This document shows, one piece after another, positions 34,617 through 42,469 of a stretch of DNA of 64,000 nucleotides; position 1 is the stretch's first letter; each line of letters begins with the position of its first letter. The DNA is from Armatimonadota bacterium (GTDB taxonomy: Bacteria; Armatimonadota; Fimbriimonadia; Fimbriimonadales; Fimbriimonadaceae). Made by a program: the position numbers and the translations under genes. Location of the stretch: contig JANYCU010000011.1 of assembly GCA_025360125.1 (NCBI GenBank), positions 124,001 to 188,000 on the forward strand. The letters are read 5' to 3'. The notes beneath the pieces were generated by a model that saw only the letters and a program-made list of their open reading frames with translations, searched no databases and was not told the origin of the DNA.

Positions 34617-34676
34617 TACAAGTTATCTATTCGAACCAAACTATAACTTGTAAGAAATTGTGAAGTCAGCTAGAAT
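34617..34676 (+). promoter_or_regulatory. Sigma-70-like promoter with overlapping 10-bp inverted repeat (putative operator)
   Basis: A perfect inverted repeat, TACAAGTTAT (34617-34626) and ATAACTTGTA (34643-34652), has a 16-base spacer. Its right arm overlaps a -35-like TTGTAA (34648-34653), which is 17 bases from a -10-like TAGAAT (34671-34676). The start codon of the binding-protein gene is at 34694. Such placement fits a repressor operator controlling the sugar transporter operon; the regulator is not in this window. Confidence 0.5.
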
Positions 34677-34693
34677 GGATTCACCGCGAGAAT

Positions 34694-35980
34694 ATGAACG
34701 TCCATCGCCTTTGCATTGCGCTCATCACCCTATTCGCCTGCGGTTGCTCAACCGAATTGGGAGCCGGAAAGATTAATATTCGCTATATGGCTTGGGGGAA
34801 CCCCGAGCAAATGGCACTCGAAGAGCAGCTCTGCGAGAAATTCAACCTCGAAAACCCCGACATCCATGTCAAATTCCTCAAAGTCCCCGGCACTGCCTAT
34901 CTCAATAAGTCCATCGTCATGTTGGCATCGGATACCGCCGCCGATGTCATGCGGGTTGACCACTACAATTTTGCAAACCTCCAAAAGAAGGGGTTTTTCC
35001 TCGACTTGACCGACCTGACCAAGGCAGATCCTGACTGGAATGAATCCGACTTCTTTCCTCAAACCATTGATGAATGTAAGGTGAATGGCCACGTCTATGG
35101 CTTAAATGTCCTTTTCGGCGGAACCGTTATTTATTACAACAAAACGATGATGGCTAGGGCCGGAGTCGAAGATCCCTATGTCTCATGGTCAAAAGGGCGT
35201 TGGAATTATGACCGATTTGTCGATATCGCCACGAAGCTCACCAAAAAAGACGGAAACGGAAAATATATACAATTCGGCACGGCCATTCCCGTATTTCCTT
35301 CCTGGACGCCTATGCTATACGGCTTTGGCGGTGACTTCCTTAATTCTTCCCATACCAAGTCAGCCCTCAGTGACCCTGCCGCTGTCGCAGGCCTTCAATT
35401 CATCTCCGATCTTCGCTACAAATATGCCTGCGCTCCGACGCTCGCCCAAAGCTCAAACTCGGCCTTCACGTTCGAGAGCGGCAAACTCGGGATGAGCTTT
35501 GATTGGATGGGAATGACTCCGCGCTATCGGAAAGCGGTCAAAGACTTTGAATGGGATGTGGTGCCAATCCCGACTGGACCAGTTTCAGGACAAACCATCG
35601 TTAAAGGGAACCAACTCGTCATCCCAAGCCATTGCAAAAACCCAAAAGCCGCCTGGCGCTTCGCCCGCTTCATTACCAGCGCCAAGATCGAACAGCTCCT
35701 TTATGTGAAAAATCGACGATGCTTTCCAACTCGAATCGAAGTCGCAAGCAGCAAAGAATTTTCCGATGGCACTTTGCCGCCAAGTCAAATCCATACCTTT
35801 ATTGGCGCAGTACAAGGCGGAAAGCAATTACCAATCGACAACCGCTGGGCTGAATGGACTACCGCCATGAACAATGAGCTCGACTTACTTTGGAATGGTC
35901 GAGAAAAAAATGCAAAGGTCGTTGCCGACCGGGCAACCAAAGTTATCGACAAAGTTTTGACCGAGGAACCCGGATGGTAA
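34694..35980 (+). CDS. Sugar ABC transporter substrate-binding lipoprotein (family 1, UgpB/MalE-like)
   Basis: A 428-residue solute-binding protein with a lipobox FACGC (about residues 14-18), anchoring it to the envelope. The mature part begins with INIRYMAWGNPEQMALEEQL and has the typical domain closures FNLENPDIHVKFLKVPGT, YGLNVLFGGTVIYYNK and NPKAAWRFARFITS. This is the SBP_bac_1 type for oligosaccharides. The stop overlaps the start of the first permease gene. No ATPase gene is in the operon, so a shared MsmK/UgpC-type ATPase elsewhere is expected. Confidence 0.92.
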   Translation: MNVHRLCIALITLFACGCSTELGAGKINIRYMAWGNPEQMALEEQLCEKFNLENPDIHVKFLKVPGTAYLNKSIVMLASDTAADVMRVDHYNFANLQKKGFFLDLTDLTKADPDWNESDFFPQTIDECKVNGHVYGLNVLFGGTVIYYNKTMMARAGVEDPYVSWSKGRWNYDRFVDIATKLTKKDGNGKYIQFGTAIPVFPSWTPMLYGFGGDFLNSSHTKSALSDPAAVAGLQFISDLRYKYACAPTLAQSSNSAFTFESGKLGMSFDWMGMTPRYRKAVKDFEWDVVPIPTGPVSGQTIVKGNQLVIPSHCKNPKAAWRFARFITSAKIEQLLYVKNRRCFPTRIEVASSKEFSDGTLPPSQIHTFIGAVQGGKQLPIDNRWAEWTTAMNNELDLLWNGREKNAKVVADRATKVIDKVLTEEPGW

Positions 35981-36882
35981 AGAAGCCATCCAAAAAGAGG
36001 CTAATTGACCGCCAAGAATTTTGGGGGTTCCTGTTTATTTGCCCTTGGCTCATTGGGTTTCTCATCTTCACCGTTGGACCGATGATCTCCTCCCTTGTGC
36101 TTTCGTTGTACAAATACGACCTCGCAAACGCGAAGTTCGTAGGATTCGAAAATTACCGACGCCTCTGCACCGAAGACCCCCTCTTTTGGAAGTCACTCAA
36201 GAACACCGCCCTCTACGCTCTCTTAACTGTTCCTCTCGGCATCTTTGGCTCCCTGCTCGTAGCCCTGCTTCTCAATCAACCGGTCAAAGGAGTCCGCCTT
36301 TTTCGCACCCTGTTCTATTTGCCATCGATGGTGCCAGCCGTAGCCTCGGCCCTTGTTTGGCAATGGGTCTTCAATGCCGATAACGGAATTCTTAACCAAG
36401 CCCTCGCATTCATCGGACTACCCAACATCGAATGGCTTCAAAACGAGAAGTTCACCCTCTATGCCTTCGTAATCATGTCGCTATGGGGCATCGGCGGCCA
36501 ACGCATGATCATTTTCCTCGCCGGACTTCAGGGCATCCCTGAAAGCTATTACGAAGCCGCCCGCTTAGACGGAGCCGGAACGCTCGCTCAATTCCGTCAC
36601 ATTACGCTCCCGTGCCTGTCACCCGTGATGTTCTTCAACTTGGTGCTTGGCCTCGTCGGCGCATTCCAGGTCTTCACAAGCGCCTATATCATGACCAGCG
36701 GCGGCCCCAATAATGCGTCCCTTTTCTATTCCCTTTATATCTTCCGCAACGGGTTCGAATACTTCAAATTAGGCAAAGCCAGCGCAATGGCTTGGATTCT
36801 CTTTGCAATTCTCCTCGGCTTCACCCTCATCCAATTTGCCCTTTCCAAGAAATGGGTCCACTACGAAGGTGAAGCGAAGTGA
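35974..36882 (+). CDS. Sugar ABC transporter permease, MalF/UgpA-like
   Basis: The 302-residue permease has six hydrophobic segments (first: FWGFLFICPWLIGFLIFTVG). The EAA loop that contacts the ATPase is YEAARLDGAGTLAQFRHITL, and the middle has FYLPSMVPAVASALVWQWVF, typical of MalF/UgpA. I chose the ATG at 35974, which overlaps the substrate-binding protein stop by seven bases and precedes a basic KKPSKKR segment and the first helix. Its TGA stop (36880-36882) lies inside a tandem repeat of GTGAAGCGAA. Confidence 0.93.
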   Translation: MVKKPSKKRLIDRQEFWGFLFICPWLIGFLIFTVGPMISSLVLSLYKYDLANAKFVGFENYRRLCTEDPLFWKSLKNTALYALLTVPLGIFGSLLVALLLNQPVKGVRLFRTLFYLPSMVPAVASALVWQWVFNADNGILNQALAFIGLPNIEWLQNEKFTLYAFVIMSLWGIGGQRMIIFLAGLQGIPESYYEAARLDGAGTLAQFRHITLPCLSPVMFFNLVLGLVGAFQVFTSAYIMTSGGPNNASLFYSLYIFRNGFEYFKLGKASAMAWILFAILLGFTLIQFALSKKWVHYEGEAK

Positions 36883-36898
36883 AGCGAAGTGAAGCGAA
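36869..36898 (+). repeat. Three tandem copies of a 10-bp unit at a gene junction
   Basis: GTGAAGCGAA occurs three times in perfect tandem (36869-36878, 36879-36888, 36889-36898). The second copy carries the stop of the first permease gene and the third carries the GTG start of the second permease gene. With one fewer copy, stop and start would overlap as GTGA, so a 10-bp duplication appears to have separated them. Confidence 0.9.
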
Positions 36899-37707
36899 TT
36901 CCAACCTATATTCTCCTCATCTTAGGGTCGATCACCTTCTCGATTCCGTTCATCTGGACCATTTCGACCGCGCTGAAATCGTCGTCCGAGTACGCCAAAG
37001 AGCCGAGTCGACTCATCCCCGCCCATCCCGATTTCTCCAATTTCGCCAAAGCGTGGACCGCGCTACCCTTCCCGACCTTTGTCTGGAACACGATCTTCGT
37101 CACCGTAATATGTACCATCGCCCAGGTGGTGACCGGGTCGCTCGTCGCCTACGGCTTCTCTCGATTCACGTTCAAATGGCGAAATTTCTTATTCTTCACT
37201 ATGCTCGCGACGATGATGTTGCCCGGCCAGGTCACTCAAATTCCCGTCTTTCTGGTGTGGCGAAAACTGCACGCCATCGACACATTCTTCCCACTCATCG
37301 TTCCCGCCTTCTTTGGCGGCGGCGCGTTTAATATCTTCCTTCTCCGTCAGTTCTTCCTCTCAATCCCGCGAGAACTCGACGAGGCAGCGATGCTCGATGG
37401 GGCCGGATTTGTTCGGATCTGGTGGAGAATACTTATGCCACTTTCGGGCCCTGCTGTAGCCTCTGTGGCACTTTTCTCCTTCCTGAGTCATTGGGACGCA
37501 TTCGAAGCGCCTCTCATCTATTTAAACTCGCCAGAAAAGTACACCGTAAGCATTGGTCTTCGCATGTTTCAAGATTCATACGGCACAAACTTCGAGCAAG
37601 TCATGGCCGCATCCCTAGTCCACATTCTTCCTACGATCTTGCTATTCTTCGTCTGTCAACGATATTTCCTCAAAGGGATCACCCTGAGTGGAATGGGCGG
37701 AAAGTAA
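36889..37707 (+). CDS. Sugar ABC transporter permease, MalG/UgpE-like
   Basis: A 272-residue inner-membrane permease of the MalG/UgpE group. It has six helices (first: ILLILGSITFSIPFIWTIST), the cluster PGQVTQIPVFLVWRKL, and the EAA loop LDEAAMLDGAGFVRIWWRIL. It pairs with the preceding MalF-like protein. The GTG start sits in the third copy of the GTGAAGCGAA repeat, 6 bases after the upstream stop. It converges on the RbsC-type permease gene with a 1-base gap, so two sugar transport loci meet here. Confidence 0.93.
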   Translation: MKRIPTYILLILGSITFSIPFIWTISTALKSSSEYAKEPSRLIPAHPDFSNFAKAWTALPFPTFVWNTIFVTVICTIAQVVTGSLVAYGFSRFTFKWRNFLFFTMLATMMLPGQVTQIPVFLVWRKLHAIDTFFPLIVPAFFGGGAFNIFLLRQFFLSIPRELDEAAMLDGAGFVRIWWRILMPLSGPAVASVALFSFLSHWDAFEAPLIYLNSPEKYTVSIGLRMFQDSYGTNFEQVMAASLVHILPTILLFFVCQRYFLKGITLSGMGGK

Positions 37708-37708
37708 T

Positions 37709-38686
37709 TTACGCTTCAGGAGCAATCTTGGGTGGTCGGGACATTCGGTATCGGTCTAGCGCAACCGCCACCACAATAATCAATCCGGTAATGATTTCTT
37801 GAATCCAGTTGGCAATACCAAGCTGAGTTGATCCCATATTGATCGTCGTCATGATCAGTGTCCCAAATGCTGCGCCAATAAGGTTGCCTTCGCCGCCCAA
37901 CAAACTGCCTCCGCCGATAACCACCGCAGCGATCATTTTCAGCTCATCGCCAGCGGCGATGGTAGGATCACCAATTCCAACCCGAGAAACTTGCATCAAA
38001 CCCGCAATTCCTGCAAACAAGCCACCGATCGAGTAGACCCCGATCTTGACCATGTTCACGTTGATTCCGCAGAGTCGAGCCGTTTTCTCGTTAGAGCCGA
38101 CCGCAACCACGTTCCGACCGAACACCGTCCGATTCAAAACCAGCGTCATGATGACCAACAAGGCGAGCCAAACCCAAGCGCCCTTAGGGATAATTTGCCA
38201 AGTCTCACTTTTGCCCAGGGCGGCCGTAAATGACTCTATCCAAGTGCTCGGTACGCTTCCAACCGTCTGTTCGTGGGCAAATCCCTTAGCTACCCCCCGA
38301 AAGATTAGCATAGTTGCCAACGTGACAATAAAAGCCCCGACCTTGAGCTTTGCTACCAAGATTCCGTTGATCATGCCTGCGATAAGTCCAACAACTAGAC
38401 TAGCTAAAATTCCCAACCAAGGGTTATTGGTTGCCTTGAGCGTAAGGCCAACCACAACGGTAGTCAAAGCAATTGTCGAGCCTGGGCTGAGGTCAATTCC
38501 TCCGGTCATGATCACATAAGACATACCGATGGCTCCGAGGCCAACAATGACCGCTTGGCGCATCATCAATTCAAAATTGTCTGGAGTTAAGAATGGCTTT
38601 CCTTGAAAATGGCCGATCAAAAAGACAAAGATGAGATAGACAACGACCCACGCAATGAATACTCCGACAACGCCTTTCGCTTTCAT
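37709..38686 (-). CDS. Ribose-type ABC transporter permease (RbsC-like)
   Basis: A 325-residue permease of the BPD_transp_2 family. Visible parts are PDNFELMMRQAVIVGLGAIG, SYVIMTGGIDLSPGSTIALT and LGGEGNLIGAAFGTLI, classic RbsC-type sequences, with about eight to ten helices. The ATG at 38686 overlaps the stop of the ATPase gene (ATGA), which decides the start over an ATG four codons earlier. With the ATPase and the binding protein at 42470-43480 it would form a monosaccharide importer. Confidence 0.95.
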   Translation of the reverse strand: MKAKGVVGVFIAWVVVYLIFVFLIGHFQGKPFLTPDNFELMMRQAVIVGLGAIGMSYVIMTGGIDLSPGSTIALTTVVVGLTLKATNNPWLGILASLVVGLIAGMINGILVAKLKVGAFIVTLATMLIFRGVAKGFAHEQTVGSVPSTWIESFTAALGKSETWQIIPKGAWVWLALLVIMTLVLNRTVFGRNVVAVGSNEKTARLCGINVNMVKIGVYSIGGLFAGIAGLMQVSRVGIGDPTIAAGDELKMIAAVVIGGGSLLGGEGNLIGAAFGTLIMTTINMGSTQLGIANWIQEIITGLIIVVAVALDRYRMSRPPKIAPEA

Positions 38687-40137
38687 GATTGGACACACAG
38701 CTCCATAAGTTTCTCTTGACTAGTCTGGGCTACTGGCACGAAATCGGTCAAAACCCCTCGGGTCATCACCGCGATCCGATCACAAATCCCCAATAATTCT
38801 GGCAGGTAAGAACTCACAATAAGTACTGCTTTTCCATCTTGCGCCAATCCATCAATTAATTCGTATATCTCGGCTTTGCTGCCGATGTCGATTCCCCGAG
38901 TCGGTTCGTCCAAAATCAGCACTTCGCAACCCGAATGAAGCAAGCGGGCGATCGCAACTTTTTGCTGATTGCCCCCTGAAAGCTCGCTGATGCTTTGTTG
39001 GACCGTCCGGGCCTTCACACGGAGCTTCTTCGCAAATTCAGTGGCAGTTGCTTCATTCTCTTTCGACGAGAAACGCCAGCCAACTCGCCCGGGGAAAGTC
39101 AGGTTTTCGGCAATCGACATCGTCAGGGCCAAGCCTTCTTCTTTCCGATCTTCCGAAACAAACCCCGCACCTAATTGCCACGCATTTCGAATACTAACTG
39201 GTGCCGAAGATCCAATACTGACCTGACCCGACTTGACCGAATCCAAATTGAATATGGCTCGAAGGAGCTCGGTTCTGCCCGCCCCGTTTAAGCCCGCAAC
39301 TCCACAGACTTCTCCCCGCCGAAGTTCAAAGCTCGTATCCTTCGGTTTGTTGTTCTCACCAACGATATGAGAAGCTGACAAAATCACTTCGCCCAACTTA
39401 CGCTCAGACCGAGGAAATAATTCGTTCATCTCCCGGCCAACCATAAAGTGAATGATCTCCGGTTCTGTGATGTCGCTCATCATCCCTTGGTGTACAAGTT
39501 CGCCGTCGCGGAGGATCGCAATCCGATCGGCAACTTCGCGAACTTCATCAAGAAAGTGTGAAATATAAACGATCGCCTTTCCTTGGGCTTTCAATCGGCC
39601 AATCAGCTCAAACAACTTCCGAATGTCGCCCTTCGTCAACGAACTCGTCGGTTCATCCAACAAAACATAATTGGAATTTACAGCCTGAGTTCGCGCGATC
39701 TCCACTACCTGTTGCAGCGAAATCGATAGCTCTCTCACCAACTTATTCGGATTCAAATTGGGATAGCCCAAGAGCTCGAGGATCGGTCTGGCTTTCTCCT
39801 CCGCCACTTTCGGAGAAAACTTGGTGCTTCCCATTTGCCCAAGAAAGATGTTCTCCGCCACCGTCATGTGAGGGCACAGGGCCAACTCTTGGTGTACCAG
39901 AGAAACCCCATTCGCAAGAGCCTCCTGTGGATTCCGTGGGTGATACGGTTTACCGCTGAGGATGAGCGCACCAGAATCCTGAACTTCTTCACCCGACAGC
40001 AGTCGCATTAGCGTGCTCTTGCCACTACCGTTTTCGCCTGCAATCGCCAAAACTTCACCCGGACGAATCTGCAATGAGACATTGATCAGTGCTCGGGTCA
40101 AGCCATAACTTTTGTGAATTCCTGTTGCCTCAAGCAT
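38683..40137 (-). CDS. Sugar ABC transporter ATPase with two cassettes (RbsA/MglA-like)
   Basis: A 484-residue tandem ATPase. The first cassette has Walker A GENGSGKST and DEPTSSLT. The second has the usual degenerate Walker A GLNGAGRTE, signature ISELSGGNQQKVAIARLL and Walker B LILDEPTRGIDIG. The signature of the first cassette is weak (RELSISLQQVVEIARTQ), as is common. It energises the RbsC-type permease next to it by an ATGA overlap. It begins 21 bases after the Gfo/Idh/MocA gene. Confidence 0.95.
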   Translation of the reverse strand: MLEATGIHKSYGLTRALINVSLQIRPGEVLAIAGENGSGKSTLMRLLSGEEVQDSGALILSGKPYHPRNPQEALANGVSLVHQELALCPHMTVAENIFLGQMGSTKFSPKVAEEKARPILELLGYPNLNPNKLVRELSISLQQVVEIARTQAVNSNYVLLDEPTSSLTKGDIRKLFELIGRLKAQGKAIVYISHFLDEVREVADRIAILRDGELVHQGMMSDITEPEIIHFMVGREMNELFPRSERKLGEVILSASHIVGENNKPKDTSFELRRGEVCGVAGLNGAGRTELLRAIFNLDSVKSGQVSIGSSAPVSIRNAWQLGAGFVSEDRKEEGLALTMSIAENLTFPGRVGWRFSSKENEATATEFAKKLRVKARTVQQSISELSGGNQQKVAIARLLHSGCEVLILDEPTRGIDIGSKAEIYELIDGLAQDGKAVLIVSSYLPELLGICDRIAVMTRGVLTDFVPVAQTSQEKLMELCVQS

Positions 40138-40158
40138 GGTTCTATTGAGTTTTACCCC

Positions 40159-41409
40159 TTATTGAGCGTCCAACTCATTCAACTGTATAACTCGACCTTC
40201 GCGCCTCGAACGCTCCGCAGCAAAGACAATTTTATGGCTTTCTAATGAGTTCTTCAAGTTCGTGGTGACCAGGGCTGGATTATTGGTTTCAATCGCTTCG
40301 ATCAATGATCGCATAACCAACGGGTCGGCTCCGCCATGACCGCCTTCTCGGGCCGGAACTTCAATAGTCTCATGCTTCTTCTCGCCCCAGAACTCATGAA
40401 TATCTATAATTCTTGTTTCCGTCGCCGCCTCCAAATAGCCTTTCGTGCCATGAATGCGGATTCGTCGACCTCCAAACGGTGTGAACGCCGTCATAGTAAA
40501 GGTAACCGTCTGACCTTTCGCAAATTCCATCGAAACAACCTGGTGATCCACAACATCGTTGTCGGTTTGAAACACGCACTTTCCGTAAGGGCCATCCTGA
40601 AGCGCCTGTTTAAGAGCATCGCCAGGCATAGTTAAGCCAACCGACCGCCCCCACCCTTTCTCCGGATTTCCGTAGACTTTCCAAGCATGATACGGGCACT
40701 CGGGCTCGGCCGGACATCCGTCGAGACATCGCTTAGGAGCCCCTACAGGCGCGTTCTCTTTGCGGAAAAATGACAATGACCCAAACGAATTGACTCGCAT
40801 ACAATTGTCATGAACCAGGTCAAACAAGATATCGATGTCGTGGCAACTCTTCGCCAAGAGCATGAAAGCGCTGCGTCCCTCGTTGCCCCAATTCCCTCGA
40901 ACGAATGAGTGCGATTGATGGATATGCTCAACCGCCTCCAACTGGTCAACGCTCACAATGTCGCCAATTCGCCCCGATCGTAAGACTTCTCGAACCGCGG
41001 TATAAACATCATTGTAGCGTAGGCTATGACAAACACTCGCAACCTTTCCTGCTGCATCAGCCGCATTGGCAATTTGAATGCAGTCGGCCAAGTTGCTCGC
41101 CATTGGCTTTTCCAACAGCATGTGATAGCCCAATTTGAACGCCGCAACCGCCGAACCAACGTGGTCTCTGTCCATTGTGGTGTTAACCACAACGTCGGCA
41201 AGCTTCGGTCGCGCCAATGCTTCTTCCCACGTTGAAAATTGCATTTTAATTGGAATGTTGTGTAATTCAGCAATCTTTGTCCGACGCTCTTCATTCGGTT
41301 CTGCTACCGCAACCAGAGTTCCCGGACCATATTCTTCGGCCAAAATTTCAGCAAACATGGTCCCTCGCGAACCAGCGCCCAACAACAGGAAAGTCAAATT
41401 CGTATTCAT
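40159..41409 (-). CDS. Gfo/Idh/MocA family NAD(P)-dependent oxidoreductase
   Basis: A 416-residue dehydrogenase for sugars, inositols or their derivatives. The Rossmann nucleotide site is FLLLGAGSRGTMFAEILAEE, and the DVVVNTTMDRDHVGSAVAAF and MLLEKPMASNLADCI segments follow, the EKP being the family landmark. A C-terminal alpha/beta sheet domain contains FVRGNWGNEGRSAFMLLAKS and CHDIDIL, a likely catalytic Lys/His region. An insert around residues 225-245 holds several cysteines (RCLDGCPAEPECPYH) and might bind a metal. The substrate is probably that of the adjacent transporter. I chose the ATG at 41409. Confidence 0.93.
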   Translation of the reverse strand: MNTNLTFLLLGAGSRGTMFAEILAEEYGPGTLVAVAEPNEERRTKIAELHNIPIKMQFSTWEEALARPKLADVVVNTTMDRDHVGSAVAAFKLGYHMLLEKPMASNLADCIQIANAADAAGKVASVCHSLRYNDVYTAVREVLRSGRIGDIVSVDQLEAVEHIHQSHSFVRGNWGNEGRSAFMLLAKSCHDIDILFDLVHDNCMRVNSFGSLSFFRKENAPVGAPKRCLDGCPAEPECPYHAWKVYGNPEKGWGRSVGLTMPGDALKQALQDGPYGKCVFQTDNDVVDHQVVSMEFAKGQTVTFTMTAFTPFGGRRIRIHGTKGYLEAATETRIIDIHEFWGEKKHETIEVPAREGGHGGADPLVMRSLIEAIETNNPALVTTNLKNSLESHKIVFAAERSRREGRVIQLNELDAQ

Positions 41410-41502
41410 CGAGTCCGTTAATCCTAGCATATACAAAATTCTAACTTAAATCCCTGTAAACTAAACGCGCAACAAAGCGTTCAAATATAGAGGCGTTATT
41501 AT

Positions 41503-42387
41503 ATGAAACTTATTCTTCTCTCATCCTCATTGGCGGTTATGGCTGGCGGCCTTGTCATCCAATCCGAATTGCCTGGCCCAGTCAAGGCTCACCTCAATCT
41601 TCTCCAAGATGCAAAATCCCTCAAAACTGATTTTATAATTCAGAAACTCGGTGGAGGAGTCGAAAAGGCAAGCATTCTTTACGCGAAAGGCGGAATGTTC
41701 AAAATTGATACGGCCACCACAATGACCGAGTCAGACGGCAAAACAATTTGGATCTTCAACAAAGGAGCAAACACCTACTCAGAAATTCCTGCGTCACTCG
41801 CACCGACCAAAGAAAATTTTGTTTGGGCATGGGCAGCATTTTTTAATCCTGATGCCCTCAAAGGCACTAAAGAATATGTGATGAAAGGCTCGCGAACCCT
41901 TCGAGGTGCTGCAGTCTCCGAATTCTCCGCCAAAATGGCCAACAACAAAGAATTCACGTTGTACCTTGACACGAAAACAGGGGTCGCACGCGGTTTCGGA
42001 AACTCAGAAGCAATCATTTTAGCTACTGGCGACATTGTCATTGGCAAAACCGCCATGGAAGCAAAGGACTTCATGTTCGTGGCTCCGGCGGGCGTAACCA
42101 AAGTTGAGCCTCCAGTTCCTGACAAGGTTACATTTAAGATGGTCAAAGCCATTCTCCAAGCAAATTGTCTCCCTTGCCACAGCTCAAGCAACATGAAAGC
42201 AAACCTTTCGGTTGACACCTACGACGGCGTCATGCGGAAAGTGAAAGAAGGTATGCCAGCAATGAGCGGACTTTTCACTAGCGTCACTGGAACAAAGCCA
42301 AGCATGCCTCAGGGCCGTGCTCCTCTCTCCAAAGACGATGTTGATAACATTGAAATATGGATCAAAGCTGGCGCGAAGGACAACTAA
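41503..42387 (+). CDS. Secreted LolA-like domain fused to a cytochrome c (PSCyt1-like) domain
   Basis: The 294-residue exported protein has a signal-like start (ILLSSSLAVMAGGLVI). Residues ~25-195 follow the LolA/LppC-like lipoprotein-carrier pattern: SLKTDFIIQKLGGGVEKASI, GGMFKIDTATTMTESDGKTI, IFNKGANTYSEIP. The C-terminal ~90 residues carry a single haem c site, C222-L-P-C-H226, then MPQGRAPLSKDDVDNIEIWI, as in planctomycete-type cytochrome c domains. The combination is unusual and its role is unknown. The gene lies on the opposite strand inside the RbsABC-type locus and ends at a strong terminator. Confidence 0.75.
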   Translation: MKLILLSSSLAVMAGGLVIQSELPGPVKAHLNLLQDAKSLKTDFIIQKLGGGVEKASILYAKGGMFKIDTATTMTESDGKTIWIFNKGANTYSEIPASLAPTKENFVWAWAAFFNPDALKGTKEYVMKGSRTLRGAAVSEFSAKMANNKEFTLYLDTKTGVARGFGNSEAIILATGDIVIGKTAMEAKDFMFVAPAGVTKVEPPVPDKVTFKMVKAILQANCLPCHSSSNMKANLSVDTYDGVMRKVKEGMPAMSGLFTSVTGTKPSMPQGRAPLSKDDVDNIEIWIKAGAKDN

Positions 42388-42410
42388 GCCTTCGGCTGAC
42401 CGTAAAAACG

Positions 42411-42442
42411 AAAAGGCTCCCCAGTTTTTGGGGAGCCTTTTT
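42411..42442. terminator. Bidirectional rho-independent terminator
   Basis: A perfect stem AAAAGGCTCCCC / GGGGAGCCTTTT with a 7-base loop, flanked by A- and T-runs. It serves the rightward LolA-cytochrome gene and the leftward sugar-binding protein gene. Confidence 0.92.
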
Positions 42443-42469
42443 CATTTCGGTTAATTCTAATTAGTGAAC

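Noticed and set aside
36879-37331. Overlapping plus-strand frame starting at the second GTGAAGCGAA unit
   Set aside because: It reads out of frame with the MalG-like permease and has Arg/His-rich shadow composition.
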